Below, one piece after another: positions 23,584 through 35,009 of a stretch of DNA of 64,000 bases (the stretch's first letter is position 1; each line of letters starts with the position of its first letter). The notes beneath the pieces were generated by a model that saw only the letters and a program-made list of their open reading frames with translations, did no database searches and was not told the DNA's origin. This DNA is from Parapristionchus giblindavisi. Taxonomy: Eukaryota > Nematoda > Chromadorea > Rhabditida > Diplogasteridae. The stretch is taken from the NCBI GenBank assembly GCA_943737045.1, contig CALSFV010000066.1, positions 1 to 64,000 on the forward strand. Direction: 5' to 3'. A program made the translations under genes and the position numbers.

Positions 23584-25214
23584 TACCCCATTTAGAAAGG
23601 CTCTTGCACAAACGCTTTGTTGCATGGCAGAGGTCTATCACCTCAAATGACGCCAATAGTACCCTTTCATTTGAAACCTTAAACAAGAAATTTCGCTCTG
23701 AGTTATCTCGCTACCAAAAGACAATTGAACGGAGAGTTATTGAAAGTAAAGATAAGAATAGGTTCTTTCGTTACATGAAGAAGTGTAAGAATAAAGAGAA
23801 AGGTGTAGAAGGCCTTTTAGACAATAATGGTCAGACAGTAATGGATGACATTGCGAAAGCAAACCTACTAGCTTCTGCATTCATGAGCGTATTTACAATT
23901 GATAATGGTACCCTTCCTACCGCACCACACTACCCTGATTTAGGAAACTTTCAGGAGCCTCAATTCCACCGTCATGAGATTTGTGCACTAATTGAGAAAT
24001 GGAAAAGGTCTTCTTGCAAAACGCCTGAAAATATCGATTTATCATTCATCAAAAACATTTCCGTTCCAATCTCTGAAGCGCTTGAAATTATTTTCAATAT
24101 CTCGTATGAATCAGGAGTTGTTCCCTCCTTGTGGCGTCACTCCATAATTACCCCAGTCAAGAAACAACCTCCCTATTCTGACCCTATGAACTACCGTCCG
24201 ATATCAATAACTTCCCTTTTCTGCCGCATCTTCGAGCGCCTTTTGTGCAAACCAATAATCAATCACTGTGAATCGTTAGAAATATTTCCTGATGAGCAAT
24301 ATGGTTTTCGAAAGAAAAGATCACGAGAAATGCAAATGCTTGAGGTTCTAGAACATTGGACCACGTCTATTAGTGACGGTAAACCTGTCGATGTCATTTA
24401 TTTTGATTTTGCTAAAGCTTTTGACAGAGTATCGCACAATAAGCTTTTAATGAAATTAAGCAAGATTGGTCTCTCGACTAGAACTACAAATTGGATATCC
24501 GGGTATCTGCAAAATCGCACTTTCCAAGTAAGAATACACGATAAATTGTCAAAGTCACTGCCCGTTACTAGTGGTGTACCCCAAGGTTCAGTATTAGGCC
24601 CTTTACTTTTCCTGATCTATACCTCAGAAATTCCATCCCTTGTCCAAAATAATGGTGTCATTGCAAGGATGTACGCGGATGATATCAAAATTTTCAAAGC
24701 TATTGAGGATGAAAATTCATCCGCTCCCCTACAGTCTGCTATAGATGCCATCACTAAATGGGCGGATGATTGGCAACTCCCACTAGCCGCCCATAAATGC
24801 AATTCACTACATCTTGGTAGAGCTAATACCAAGAAGACATACTCAATCGGGTCACAAAACTTGACTCAAAAGGATCTAGTCAGAGACCTGGGTTTCATTA
24901 TTCAGAAATCTTTAACCTTCACAGATCACTGTAAAAATATTGCTATAAAAGGTAAAACAGCATGCCATATTATCCTACGAGCACTGAGGACCAAAAATGT
25001 GGATGTCCTCCTTAGTGCATATACGATATATATAAGACCAATCCTTGAAAGCGCATCAGCAGTTTTTAATCCGTTCAAAAAGCACGACAAAATAGTCATC
25101 GAAAGAGTACAGAATTATTTCACAAGAAGGCTATTTATGCGCTGTTACAGCCATACCTGGGATACTGTGCCCTGTAGCGCACTGAGAAACACCCAGTTGG
25201 GCATAGAGTCCTTA
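23145..25214 (+). pseudogene. chimeric ORF: LINE-A endonuclease end fused in frame to LINE-B reverse transcriptase
   Basis: Up to 23583 this is LINE-A. From 23584 it is a different LINE whose first residues (PHLERLLHKRF) correspond to the same ORF2 position as PPHIKSLLAHKR in LINE-A. The LINE-B RT core is intact: NYRPISITSLFCRIFER, EQYGFRKKRS, YFDFAKAFDRVSH, SGVPQGSVLGPLLFL, and YADDIK at about 24670. The LINE-B frame stops resembling a LINE after LGIESL at 25214, where the 6.37 kb element is inserted, and continues at 31591. With the endonuclease frameshift upstream and the C-terminus displaced, function is unlikely. Confidence 0.8.
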
Positions 25215-25224
25215 CTCTGGAAAT

Positions 25225-25560
25225 TTTTCCCCGCGGGGCACCCTGTCACTCGCCCCGCGGGGCACTCTGCCGGGCACCCTGCGGGGCCAGTTGCAGGGCA
25301 CCCTGCAGGGCCAGCTGCAGGGCACCCTGCGGGGCAGCTTGTCGCGTCTCTGAAAATGACAGGGTGCCCCGCGGGGAAGTTTCTCTTCGACAGGGTGCCC
25401 CGCGGGGTGGCTTACTTTCTTTTTGAGTTGACAGGGTACCCTGCGGGGTGGCTTGAGGTCTCTTTGATTTTGACAGGGTGCCCCGCGGGGAGGCTTCGTA
25501 GTTCGACAGGGTGCCCCGCGGGGTGGCTTCTTTTTTGGACAGGGTGCCCTGCGGGGCAGA
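25225..25560. repeat. left GC-rich subterminal repeats
   Basis: About ten copies of a module with core CAGGGTGCCCCGCGGGG, in both orientations, separated by short T-rich spacers; the 10-bp palindrome CCCCGCGGGG is the most constant part. The apparent peptide repeats (GHPAG, DRVPRG) are by-products. Confidence 0.85.
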
Positions 25561-25957
25561 TTTCATTATTACTGTATACCCTCAGGCCATTGTCATGGTC
25601 TGGGGATATTGTTGCTTGCAAACTTGCGAACAATGATTATTTTATTCATACAAGGATAAAAAACGATGGAATGACAAGAAAAGGGATTTCATCGGAGTAA
25701 AAGTGTACAAGATTCAAAGTAAAAGTAAAAATCATAACTTCGAATAGAAAAATAACAAATCAATAACAATGAACATGTACAAGAACGATAATGACAATTA
25801 AAACTAGATAATACATTATAACAATGGATAAATATGCAACAGTTGATGATGATCATATTCATTCACAAAAAGTCACAATGAAAAAGTCAAAATTAGGTTC
25901 TTTCTTAATTAAGCCTCTGCAAAATTAACAATGTACAAGTGATCTTCTTATTGTTGC
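25561..25957. other. non-coding stretch, probable 3' UTR of the cargo gene
   Basis: AT-rich DNA between the left subterminal repeats and the stop codon of the last cargo exon; nothing else recognised. Confidence 0.4.
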
Positions 25958-28900
25958 TTAGAAATATCTCATCTTTGCTAGGCATTGTCCTCTCGCAGAC
26001 TTATGCCCACGATTAGATCTTATCTTCACATTAGTACTTCCCGACACAACCGTTGAAGACCTGCAATAAATTATTATAAAAAAATCCGATAAATATTTGC
26101 TTGTACCTCAATGGGTAACTCGGCAAGGCAAATTTTTCTAAAATATTTTCAGCTACCGTAGTCCGCCTACCGTACCCCTACAGTACCAACTGTTCAACCT
26201 TGTGATAAAAATTGCGTTCCTGGTCAAGCCTTGGGAAATCGACAAGAGATTTTTTTATAAAATATTTTCAGCTACCGTCTCTGGTATTTTGCCACTTAAA
26301 GTCTACTTAAACTACGTCACAGACTTTAAGTAGACTTTAAGTAAACTTTAAGTGAAAGAACATTTGACTAAATGCATTACAGTATACCACACCACTTTAA
26401 GTAGACTTACGTCTCACTTTAAGTTTACTTAAAGTCTACTTAAAGTGGGAAAGTTTAAGTAGACTTTAAGTGGCAAAATACCAGAGGTAGCCCGCCTACC
26501 GTACCCCTACAGTACCTACTGTTCAACCCTGTGATAAAAATTGCGTTCCTGGTCAAGCCTTGGGTAAATCGACAAGAGATTTTTTTCTAAAATATTTTCA
26601 GCTACCGTAGCCCGCCTACCGTACCCCTACAGTACCTACTGTTCAACCCTGTGATAAAAATTGCGTTCCTGGTCAAGCCTTGGGTAAATCGACAAGAGAT
26701 TTTTTTCTAAAATATTTTCAGCTACCGTAGCCCGCCTACCGTACCCCTACAGTACATACTGTGCAACCCTGTGATAAAAATTGCGTTCCTGGTCAAGCCT
26801 TGGGTAAATCGACAAGAGAATTTTTTCTAAAATATTTTCAGCTACCGTAGCCCGTCTACCGTACTCCTACAGTACCTACTGTTCAACCATGTGATAAAAA
26901 TTGCGTTCTTGGTCAAGTCATGGGTAACTCGACAAGAGAAATATTTCTAAAATATTTTCAGCTACCGTAGCCCGCCTACCGTACTCCTACAGTACCTACT
27001 GTTCAACCCTGTGATAAAAATTGCGTTCCTGGTCAAGCCTTGGGTAATTCGACAAGAGAAATTTTTCTAAAATATTTTCAGCTACCGTAGCCCGCCTACC
27101 GTACTCCTACAGTACCTACTGTTCAACCCTGTGATAAAAATTGCGTTCCTGGTCAAGCCTTGGGTAAATCGACAAGAAAAATTTTTCTAAAATATTTTCA
27201 GCTATCGTAGCCCGCCTACCGTACCCCTACAGTACCTACTGTTCAACCTTGTGATAAAAATTGCGTTCCTGGTCAAGCCTTGGGTAAATCGACAAGAGAA
27301 ATTTTTCTAAAATATTTTCAGCTATCGTAGCCCGCCTACCGTACCCCTACATTACCTACTGTTCAACCTTGTGATAAAAATTCAGTGCTTGATCCCTCAT
27401 GTGGTAGCTCAGCAAGACACATTTTTCTAAAATATTTTCAGCTACCGTAACCCACCTACCATGCCCTTACAGTACCAAATTGAGATGGAGGGAGCACTCT
27501 TACAACAATAAAGATACATATGTGTAAAGCTCTCTAAAGGTGCTAGTTGCAATAAATCCCTATAGTAACCAATGTTTGCAGTGACCAAAATTTTAAACGA
27601 AACTCATGACTACATCACTCGATACGTACATTAATTAATAGTAAGGAATAGCTAAAGAATTACATGCATGTCATAGTAAATAATTAAAGAAATCGAAACA
27701 TACGGTAAGCTATGAGATTATCTGATGCGGCCTGGTATCGTCTCCTTAAAGCGTGAGCCAGGCGAACTACAACAATCAATTGTAATATTTTATTAGATCC
27801 CTGCGTTACCCATTCATGCCCAACTACCCCACTAGTGTCTTATTAGGCTGATTCATAAGTCTTGCCTCATTTTTGAGGGGTATCACTGCTACGTTATCAA
27901 TTATCCTCTCTTCTTTCTAACCGAGCTCAACCCACCCGATGCCGACACCCGTATAGCGGTTGTATACAACACTACGGCCCCTAGTACATGCACTGTGCAA
28001 CACCATTGGATCAAAGGCTTCGTAGACGCACAGGTCCGAACAGCCCCACGAGCGAGCAGCACGTCCACGCGGACCCCTATGCTACCCTTGGTATGGCGAC
28101 GAGTCTAGGGGTACGCCAACCCACCATCGTTCGTGGTCTACAGGATCTGGGGGGAAGCAAGATCCCGAAGTTGGGTCGATTTGTACCCCCCCCCCCCTGA
28201 CTGACAAACAGTAAGAAGGACAACCAATGTCCTAATCTACTTTCACACGCTCGTACAAATGTTTGGATCGACGAAATCGTCACTGGAGATGAGAAGAGGA
28301 TCCTTTACGACAACGTAGCCCGCAGGACTCATTGTCAGAGGGTCCATCTAGATGAGATGCCCAACCCAATCGTCAAACCCGAACTTCACAAGAAGAAGAT
28401 CGTGCTGTTTATGTGGTGCATCGGGAGCTGCTCCCTCTGGGGGTCGACTATACTCTCGCCAACAACAGACCCTAAAATCCAAGGCCCTCTCCATTCCCCG
28501 GCTGTCCGACTTTATTCACTTCCAGCACGATAACGCCGGACCCCATGTGGAAAGGACGACCAAAAAGGTCCGGTCGGGCTTTGGCTGTCATGTCGTTACT
28601 TTAATTGATTTGCCTTCGCCGAAATAAAACTATTATAATTTGTTTAAAGGGCCAAAAACTGCGACAAGACTTATGAATCGACCTAACAATAACATATTAT
28701 TACAGTAATAAATACTTGATTTAACCACATAGGTGGGCTCGTGAAAACAAATATTTTTGCGCACAGCATTGCTTTCTCTTCGGGTCTTGCGCATATCCAT
28801 GCCTCGAAAAAATTGGGAAATTTTCAGTAGAATTTGCAATAAAAAATACTGTAGCATAGCCATGCGCACAGCCTTGCCTTAACTATTTCCCGGTTTGCGC

Positions 28901-31091
28901 ATAGCCTTTCCTCCAGTGTGCCCACCTATGGATTTAACCGATCCCTACAGTGAACGATGATTAGACGACTCAATATCTAATACTCACTCATGGCCAAAAG
29001 CGATTGTAGTTGAGCCATCGGGTGGTGATTCACAACTGCAAAGAATTCAGTTAGAATTTTAAATATGATAAGTATACATTGAAGTATGCATCAGTTATGT
29101 TGACTAAAGATTACTGTATATGTTGGCTATTGTATACATCGAATTTGATAGACCACCACTAGGCAAAGATTCTGTCGCCAATCACCTGACAAAATTGACC
29201 CAGTCGTCGTTTTTCACCTATGAACCCGGTTAAATCGATCACACTGAATGGCTTCCTCCCCCATCCGAACCTCCTCGACTGTAGTGCATGTCAAGATGTC
29301 CCCTGTCAAGCACCAGATCCTCGACTACCTCAAGACTCCCATTCTCAAGGTATGGGACATACTCGATGACAACTACCTGCGGGATTGGGCAGTCGCATAT
29401 GCGAAGAGACTCAAGGCCTGCGTCAGAGCTAAAAACCACAACTAGGTTCGCTAGTACATTACTACTGCCCACAGTCTTGATCAGATTCATCATTAACCAG
29501 ATCAGTCAAGTCACATTCCCAATGGGAGAATCATATGTAGACAATTGTCCGGGTAATTTTGGCGCACCCTGTAGGATGCTAGAGGAGCCCACTGAATGCG
29601 CACAGGAGTACTGTAGAAGGTTACCGTACCAACGACAAATATAGAATTGCTACCATAACTTTCTAACAGAATACGTTTTCCAAATGAGACGCAACATCCC
29701 AAGAACACCGCCACGGACACCAACGCTTAGATGTGTATTCAGACATGGTCCATGGTTATCCCACGGCCAAAAAATGCGGGTGGGTAACGTAGATTTTCGA
29801 CAAAAAATGCGGGTGGGTACACAAAAAATGGGGGAAATTTTTTTTTAAACTCCGTTATTATTTCAGTTTGCAATAGCCATGTGACAGTTAGATTATCTAA
29901 CTTACAGTAAGAACGAGAACTGATTTTAATAATATGCGATTTCGTTCAATACTGCACTACATTACATGCATAGTATCTCAATCTGATCGAGTACCGACAG
30001 AGAAAAACATGAAACTCAAAAAATTGAGTAATTATTGCGTTTAAAAGGATTTCCAGCACGTTATCCCATGGTACCTACGATGGGATAACACTCTGGCAAA
30101 TGAGTTTGACGCGTTCATTTTACATTTCCATATGGAAAATTGGAATCTCCGTCGCAAGTCGATATTTTTCGAAATTTTGCGGGTGGGTATCTTACTTTTT
30201 CAAAACTTTGCGGGTGGGTCTATCCCATGGGATAACCATGGACCATGTCTGTGTGTACTTCTTCGACCACACTACATTTGCTATGTCACACAGTTCATTA
30301 ATGAACATACTAAGCTTTTCTCGGGTGGATCATTATCTACTTGCATAACAGACTAAATATTTTATTCAAATTAGTGAAATCGTATATTGGATCTTGCATC
30401 CAAAATGCACTCAATGTCTTATCCAGCCTACTTTTAATTTAAATATAAACTAACCCAACTATATGCTTGCTGATCGTCATCTTCACCATCTTTATCATCA
30501 TTTTCTTCATTTTCATCTTCACCATCACCGCTGTGTTGACGCGTCTTCAATACTGTAATAGCATGTGTCGTTGAGCATGAACCCCGTGAGATAAACAAAT
30601 AAATATCTTCACTCGTTATTTTAAAGTGTCTGATTTCGCGATTAGCACATTGATAAAATATAAAATAAATTTATAAATAAAGTAATGAATCAATGCAATA
30701 CCTCTGAGGTTTAATCAAGGTATTGTGAAGATCGCGGCGCGAGAATGGTGAAGGGCGCTGAAATAAGTCAGATTAATACGTCGTATTCATGATCTGGGGA
30801 CTATTGTTTGGATTACATAGAGTCGGTAATGATAAATTTACCAAAGACAATAAGTTTTGACAGCCACAAAATATTAGAATAAACAGATTTCGGTACACCC
30901 CTATTGGGCCAAACTACAAGGAAACAATAACAACAATATTCACCACGTATAGTGAAGGGGGAGAAGTGCTACTAATAATGTTTTCATATCAACTGTAACG
31001 ATAATAAATATGAAAACGCAAACCTGTGATGTGAGATCAAGGCACGTCGTAGAAAACACCAGTCGCGGAGTCAAGATTGATTCTTCTTGAT
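25958..31091 (-). CDS. partial multi-exon cargo gene of unknown function
   Basis: Minus-strand exons 31024-31091, 30702-30757 and 30455-30629 splice in phase (147 codons). Exons 28988-29035 and 25958-26060 (stop TAA 25958-25960) also join in phase (49 codons). The translation starts QEESILTPRLVFSTTCLDL and RPSPFSRRDLHNTLIKPQ, has ITSEDIYLFISRG and an acidic run GDGEDENEENDDKDGEDDD, and ends RSNRGHKSARGQCLAKMRYF. An initiating exon upstream of 31091 and a linking exon between 29036 and 30454 are not identified; the c-to-d junction is out of phase as it stands. I recognise no domain. Its introns hold an hAT-like MITE, a mariner, a second MITE and the 120-bp array. It could be a duplicated host gene carried by the element, or the element's own accessory gene. 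The model is by eye. Confidence 0.5.
26097..27486. repeat. 120-bp tandem repeat array
   Basis: About ten copies with exact 120-bp period, containing CTAAAATATTTTCAGCTACC, CCGCCTACCGTACCCCTACA and GTTCAACCCTGTGATAAA. The terminal copies are most diverged. It lies in the last intron of the cargo gene and is interrupted once by a MITE. Confidence 0.9.
26279..26486. mobile_element. 208-bp MITE inside the 120-bp array
   Basis: Inverted repeats of about 34 bp start CTCTGGTATTTTGCCAC and contain several ACTTAAAGTCTACTT modules. It splits CTACCGT/AGCCCG with GT duplicated. The terminal CTCTGGTA matches the ends of the surrounding 6.37 kb element, suggesting related transposition machinery. Confidence 0.75.
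27487..27842. other. intron DNA between the 120-bp array and the mariner
   Basis: No exon or repeat recognised. Confidence 0.4.
27843..28686 (+). mobile_element. degenerate mariner element
   Basis: Terminal inverted repeats of about 22 bp (TTAGGCTGATTCATAAGTCT and, inverted, TTAGGTCGATTCATAAGTCT) enclose a broken transposase. TA precedes the left end; the right flank is CA, so the target duplication has decayed or the border is a few bases off. Confidence 0.75.
27988..28627 (+). pseudogene. mariner transposase relic
   Basis: Fragments in several frames: a helix-turn-helix part (LGVRQPTIVRGLQDLG, KLGRFVP), then VWIDEIVTGDEKRILYDN, the PELHKKKIVLFMWCIG block, and a later frame with HDNAGPHVER. 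These are the catalytic-domain landmarks of mariner transposases (IVTGDE and HDN acidic residues). A poly-C run at 28187-28198 and other indels break the frame; the C-terminus is missing. Confidence 0.75.
28988..29035 (-). CDS. cargo gene exon d
   Basis: Acceptor TTTGCAG and donor GTGAGT bound a 48-base exon reading CESPPDGSTTIAFGH; it joins in phase with the terminal exon at 25958-26060 across a 2.9 kb transposon-filled intron. Confidence 0.5.
29248..29445 (+). pseudogene. possible Tc1-like transposase C-terminal fragment
   Basis: The frame ends KVWDILDDNYLRDWAVAYAK followed by RLKACVRAKNHN, resembling the final helix and KRLxAxVxAKG ending of Tc1-type transposases. No DDE motifs or termini were found, so this is tentative. 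Confidence 0.3.
29740..30251. mobile_element. 512-bp hAT-like MITE
   Basis: Perfect 24-bp terminal inverted repeats start CAGACATGGTCCATGG. Flanking 8-mers TGTGTATT (29732-29739) and TGTGTACT (30252-30259) match at 7 of 8 positions, as expected for an hAT target duplication. Subterminal GCGGGTGGGTA motifs recur four times. It lies in a cargo-gene intron. Confidence 0.78.
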
Positions 31092-31416
31092 CTGAAAAAT
31101 AAGTCAACCAATTACATAACAAATTATTACCGTATAAAGCCAATAAATTTTGAAATTAAACATCAATAGGGAAATTCACAGAATTTGCACAAACTTGAAG
31201 AACCAATCGAATCAACACACTCATTCTAGCTTCTATTCACTCAAGCTACTCGGGGTACATCAAATGAACACAAAACTACGTCGAAACTAATATCAAAATG
31301 CAAAAGAAACAAACAAATAAACAAAAACATGAAAAACGAAACGAAAGTTTGAAATCACAGTAAGATGAGTTCAATCAGCATAGGAGCGCACCATGGAGCG
31401 CACTCATGACGAGCTT

Positions 31417-31580
31417 GGACAGGGTACCCCGCGGGGTGGCTAAAGACAGGGTGCCCCGCGGGGCAGATTGTTTAGACAGGGTGCCCCGCGGGGTGAGCAA
31501 CAGGGTGCCCCGCGAGGTAATTAAAGGCAGGGTGCCCCGCGGGGTGGCGTGCTTAGACAGGGTGCCCCGCGGGGAGAAAT
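31417..31580. repeat. right GC-rich subterminal repeats
   Basis: Six copies of GACAGGGTGCCCCGCGGGG with spacers of 5-12 bases, the last running into the right terminus. Near the terminus the module is inverted relative to the left end. Confidence 0.85.
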
Positions 31581-31590
31581 TACCAGAGTA

Positions 31591-31812
31591 GAGAAGCGCA
31601 GAGAGCACGTAGATTTGAGGACAGCCATGAACCTACTTAGAGGAAAATATAAAATATCCAATAAAAAATCCCACTATTTTCGCCCTTATACCACACGAAA
31701 CAGACTCAACTTTAACAACCCCGGATCTAGATTTAATTATAGACATTACAGCTTCTTTCCTAGAGCGGCAAGACTTTTGGTACAACCTGGCAATCAAATA
31801 GAGTTTCCCTAA
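31591..31812 (+). pseudogene. LINE-B ORF2 C-terminus (displaced)
   Basis: The frame KRREHVDLRTAMNLLRGKYK to FFPRAARLLVQPGNQIEFP and a TAA stop is the usual C-terminal block of CR1-like ORF2 proteins and continues directly from the LGIESL that ends at 25214. Confidence 0.75.
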
Positions 31813-31990
31813 CCAATTATGTTTAGTCCCTATTGTTCCAAAGATTCGTCCATTATTCTACTCTTTAACCCTTGAGAATTTCATTGTCATTAGCTTTATC
31901 ATCATTTTCTTGTCTCGATTCATTTCGTTTCTTTTACTTCTATCACACGTTTCACTGTTTACTCATGAATACGTATAAATATTATTATTA
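31813..31990 (+). other. LINE-B 3' UTR and tail
   Basis: Short AT-rich trailer ending TATTATTATTA, the kind of short repeat tail seen on CR1/L2-type LINEs, directly before the repeated LINE-A segment. Confidence 0.55.
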
Positions 31991-34900
31991 CTGTATCTCT
32001 AATGTTTCACCAATCGTAGAATATTGTCGAACATGTCCAGATAGTCCATCATTATCTCTTGATTGTTCTTTGAACTCATTGATTTCATCCTCCGATTGCT
32101 CTGAGACTCTCTCATTCCATTCTCCCATTTCATCTCCGACCTCTCCTTCTTTCCCCCCTCATCCCTCTCGTATTTCCACCCACTCTCTCGACCCCCTTCC
32201 CTCCTCTCCATTGTCCTGTACTCTCTTCAATGCTCGTTCTCTCTGCAATAAGATCCTCGATCTTCATTCCATTCTCTCTATCGATCGACCTGATATTGTG
32301 TTAATAACTGAATCTTGGTTAACTTCCAGAATCTTTGACTCTGAACTACTTCTTGCATTTCCCTACCGTATCTTTCGTAATGATCGTGCTCGTCGTGGTG
32401 GTGGCGTCTGTATCCTAATCCGTGACCATATCCCCGTTTCACGTATCTCCCCCTCCACCACATTATCCAGTGATATTCTTATTATCGATATTCATTCTCC
32501 CCTCACCCATGTTCCTACCCGCTTCATTCTTGTCTATCGACCACCCAATACCACTACCGCTCAAAACATCCAACTTTTTGACGAAATATCTTCTTTAGTT
32601 TCTGTACAACATCAGGTTGTGATATTGGGTGATTTCAATTTGCACATAGATTGGTCCTCTCCTGATACTCTTTCCTCACAAGCTTCTCTTCTCCATGATA
32701 TAGCCATTGATCTCGATCTTTCCCAAGTAGTCCCTGGACCTTCTCTTAATAATCACTATTTGGACATCATCCTATCCCCTCCCAATGTTGTTACTGACTG
32801 TTCTCTATCTGCCCCCTTCCGTAATTCCGATCATACCTCAATTTCATTCCTTTTCAACTTTCCTCTTACTCCTCCCATAGCAGTGCATACCTATGATTTT
32901 CGCAAAACTGACTTTCCCGCACTGGATAATGCACTGTTTGGGACGGACTGGGCGGAAATTTTCTCTGGTTTTTTGGATATTTCGGACATGTATGATCGCT
33001 TCTGTTCTTATATCAACTCTCTCTTTTCACTTTTTGTCCCTTTGAAGAAGCAAACGCTATCTGTTGACCATTATCCCCCACACATTAAATCTCTTCTTGC
33101 TCACAAGCGTGCCCTTTTTGATAAGCTTCACCTCCGCCCCGTACAAGAATTGTTTCATTCCGTTTCTCTTAAGCTTGAACGCGAAATTCGCAAATTTACT
33201 CGTAACTTTGAAAACCGTCTACTTTGTAAAACTCATGGTCGTTCATTCTATCGTTACATCTCTACTCGCTTTAAGTCTAAGTCAATGATTGTCTCCTCTC
33301 TCACTAGAACTGATGGTACCACTGTCACTAGCGATTTTGACAAGGCTGAATCTCTGTCTGAATATTTCACTTCCGTATTCACTCGTGACGATGGTACCAT
33401 GCCTTCACCATCCTCCACTATTTCCTCCACATTACGTGTTTCAGTTGTTTTGCCTCAAGACATTTCCCCCCTTCTCAAACGAGTCTCCACTTCTTGTTCT
33501 CTTCCTTCCGATAATATTCCTTCCATAATTTTCAAGCATTGTTTCGCCTCCCTCTCTGAACCTCTTGCACACATATTTAATTACAGTCTCATGCTCGGTG
33601 ATATCCCATCCCTTTGGAAATCCTCTATAGTCTTTCCTATCTCCAAAGTTTCTAACCCCTCCTTAGTCTCTCATTTTCGCCCTATCAGCCTGACACCTAT
33701 TCCTTCCAAAATAATGGAAAGGCTTCTCAAACCAAAGTTAATACGGTGGTGTCAAATCCACAATATTATTCCTTCCGAGCAACATGGTTTCCTTAGTAAT
33801 AAATCCACTGTTACCCAACTACTTGATTGTACCCAGTCCTGGCGTGAAGATATCGATCGTGATCGTTGTATTGATGTCGCGTATATTGATCTTGCTAAGG
33901 CTTTCGACAAAGTCTCTCATCCCAAGTTATTATGTAAATTACGTTCACTTGGCATTCGTGATTGTTTGTTAAAGTGGTTTACAGCTTATTTGGATAATAG
34001 ACGTTTTAGAGTTCGTATTGGATCTTCTCTCTCTAATGAGAGAGAGGTCATCTCTGGTGTTCCTCAAGGTACAGTTTTGGGTCCTCTTCTTTTTTTGCTA
34101 TACACTTTTGATCTTCCCCGGGTATTTTCTCCCTTCCCTGGTCTTTCCTGTAGGCTTTTTGCTGACGATGTCAAACTATTTACTGCTTATGACCCACTTT
34201 CGCCATCTGATTCTCATTCCCATTTTCAGTCGGGGTTATCGGCTTTCATACATTACTGCAAAAAATGGCAGTTAGAAGTTGCTACAAACAAATGCAACGT
34301 TATTTACTTAGGCAAAAACAATCCCTACCATAAGTACCAACTTAATTCTATTGACCTACCCCACACCACTTCTGTTGACCTAGGAGTCCTTATTGATGTA
34401 TCTCTCAATTTCGATACCCACATCTCTACTATTTGCAATAAAGCTTCATCTCTTATTTACCTTCTCTTTCGTAGTGTCACTTGTACTTTACCTGAACCTT
34501 ATATTCGTGCCTATCAATCTTTCATTATTCCCATCTTAGAATATGCTTCCCCTGTCTGGTCCCCCTCAGCTAAAGGTAGAATCCGTAGATTAGAAAAGGC
34601 TCAACATTTATTTACTCGCTTACTTTTCCACCGTTGTTCTCGTTCTAAAAATGTATGCCCTTCGTATGCAAATAGACTGTCATTATACGTACTGCCTAGT
34701 CTCTATGTTCGTCGTATTGTTTCCGATCTCATTCTAGCACTTAAAATATTCGCTTGTACTGTAGACCTTCCTATTAGTCGTTTTTATACATATCGATCTA
34801 TTAGTCGTCGTCAAAATACTTTTGTTCTCCACATCCCCAAGTCCAATAGAGAAAACCTAAAAGCATCATTCTCCCATAGAACATCCCGATTTTTGAATAA

Positions 34901-35009
34901 ACTACACACAATTTGTGACCCTAAATTGTCGATCCCTTGTATTAAACGTCATCTAATTGTTTTCCCTGATCTTCCGAATAAACTAGGTGTTGCTGTCCCT
35001 AATTTGTAA
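31991..35009 (+). CDS. LINE-A ORF2: endonuclease and reverse transcriptase (5'-truncated but open)
   Basis: An open frame of about 1005 codons from the start of the repeated segment to TAA. The APE endonuclease motifs NARSLCNK, ITESWL, RARRGGGV, VYRPPN, VILGDFNLHIDW and NSDHTS are followed by an RT domain: HFRPISLTPIPSKIMERLL, EQHGFLSNKSTVTQL, YIDLAKAFDKVSH, SGVPQGTVLGPLLFL, and FADD at about 34157-34168. The C-terminus ends GVAVPNL. The open frame extends upstream to 31872 only through LINE-B trailer and is not native there. ORF1 and the natural ORF2 start are 8.4 kb upstream, so this copy cannot be expressed as a normal LINE message, yet it carries no internal stop. Clade (CR1/Jockey-like) is inferred from motif layout. 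Confidence 0.82.

Larger units (their letters stand above)
25215..31588. mobile_element. 6.37 kb TA-flanked inverted-repeat element carrying a cargo gene
   Basis: Inverted termini of about 33 bp begin CTCTGG, share AATTT, and run into CCCCGCGGGGCACCCTGTC, with two mismatches between ends. TA lies outside both (25213-25214; 31589-31590). Removing it rejoins the LINE-B frame as IESL/RVEKRREHVDL, typical for LINE C-termini, so the borders are well supported. The interior has GC-rich subterminal repeats at both ends, minus-strand exons of an unrecognised gene, a 120-bp tandem array and several nested transposons. No intact transposase is visible, so it is non-autonomous or decayed. Confidence 0.78.

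Noticed and set aside
25246..25633. Peptide repeats such as GHPAG and PRGTLS
   Set aside because: They are translations of the GC-rich palindromic minisatellite in several frames, not a protein.
31872..31990. Extra N-terminus of the 1045-codon ORF before the LINE-A endonuclease
   Set aside because: These codons are LINE-B trailer sequence that happens to be open; they are absent from the 5' copy of LINE-A.
33064..34275. Hydrophobic short ORFs within the LINE-A reverse transcriptase
   Set aside because: They are out-of-frame shadows of the long ORF2 frame.
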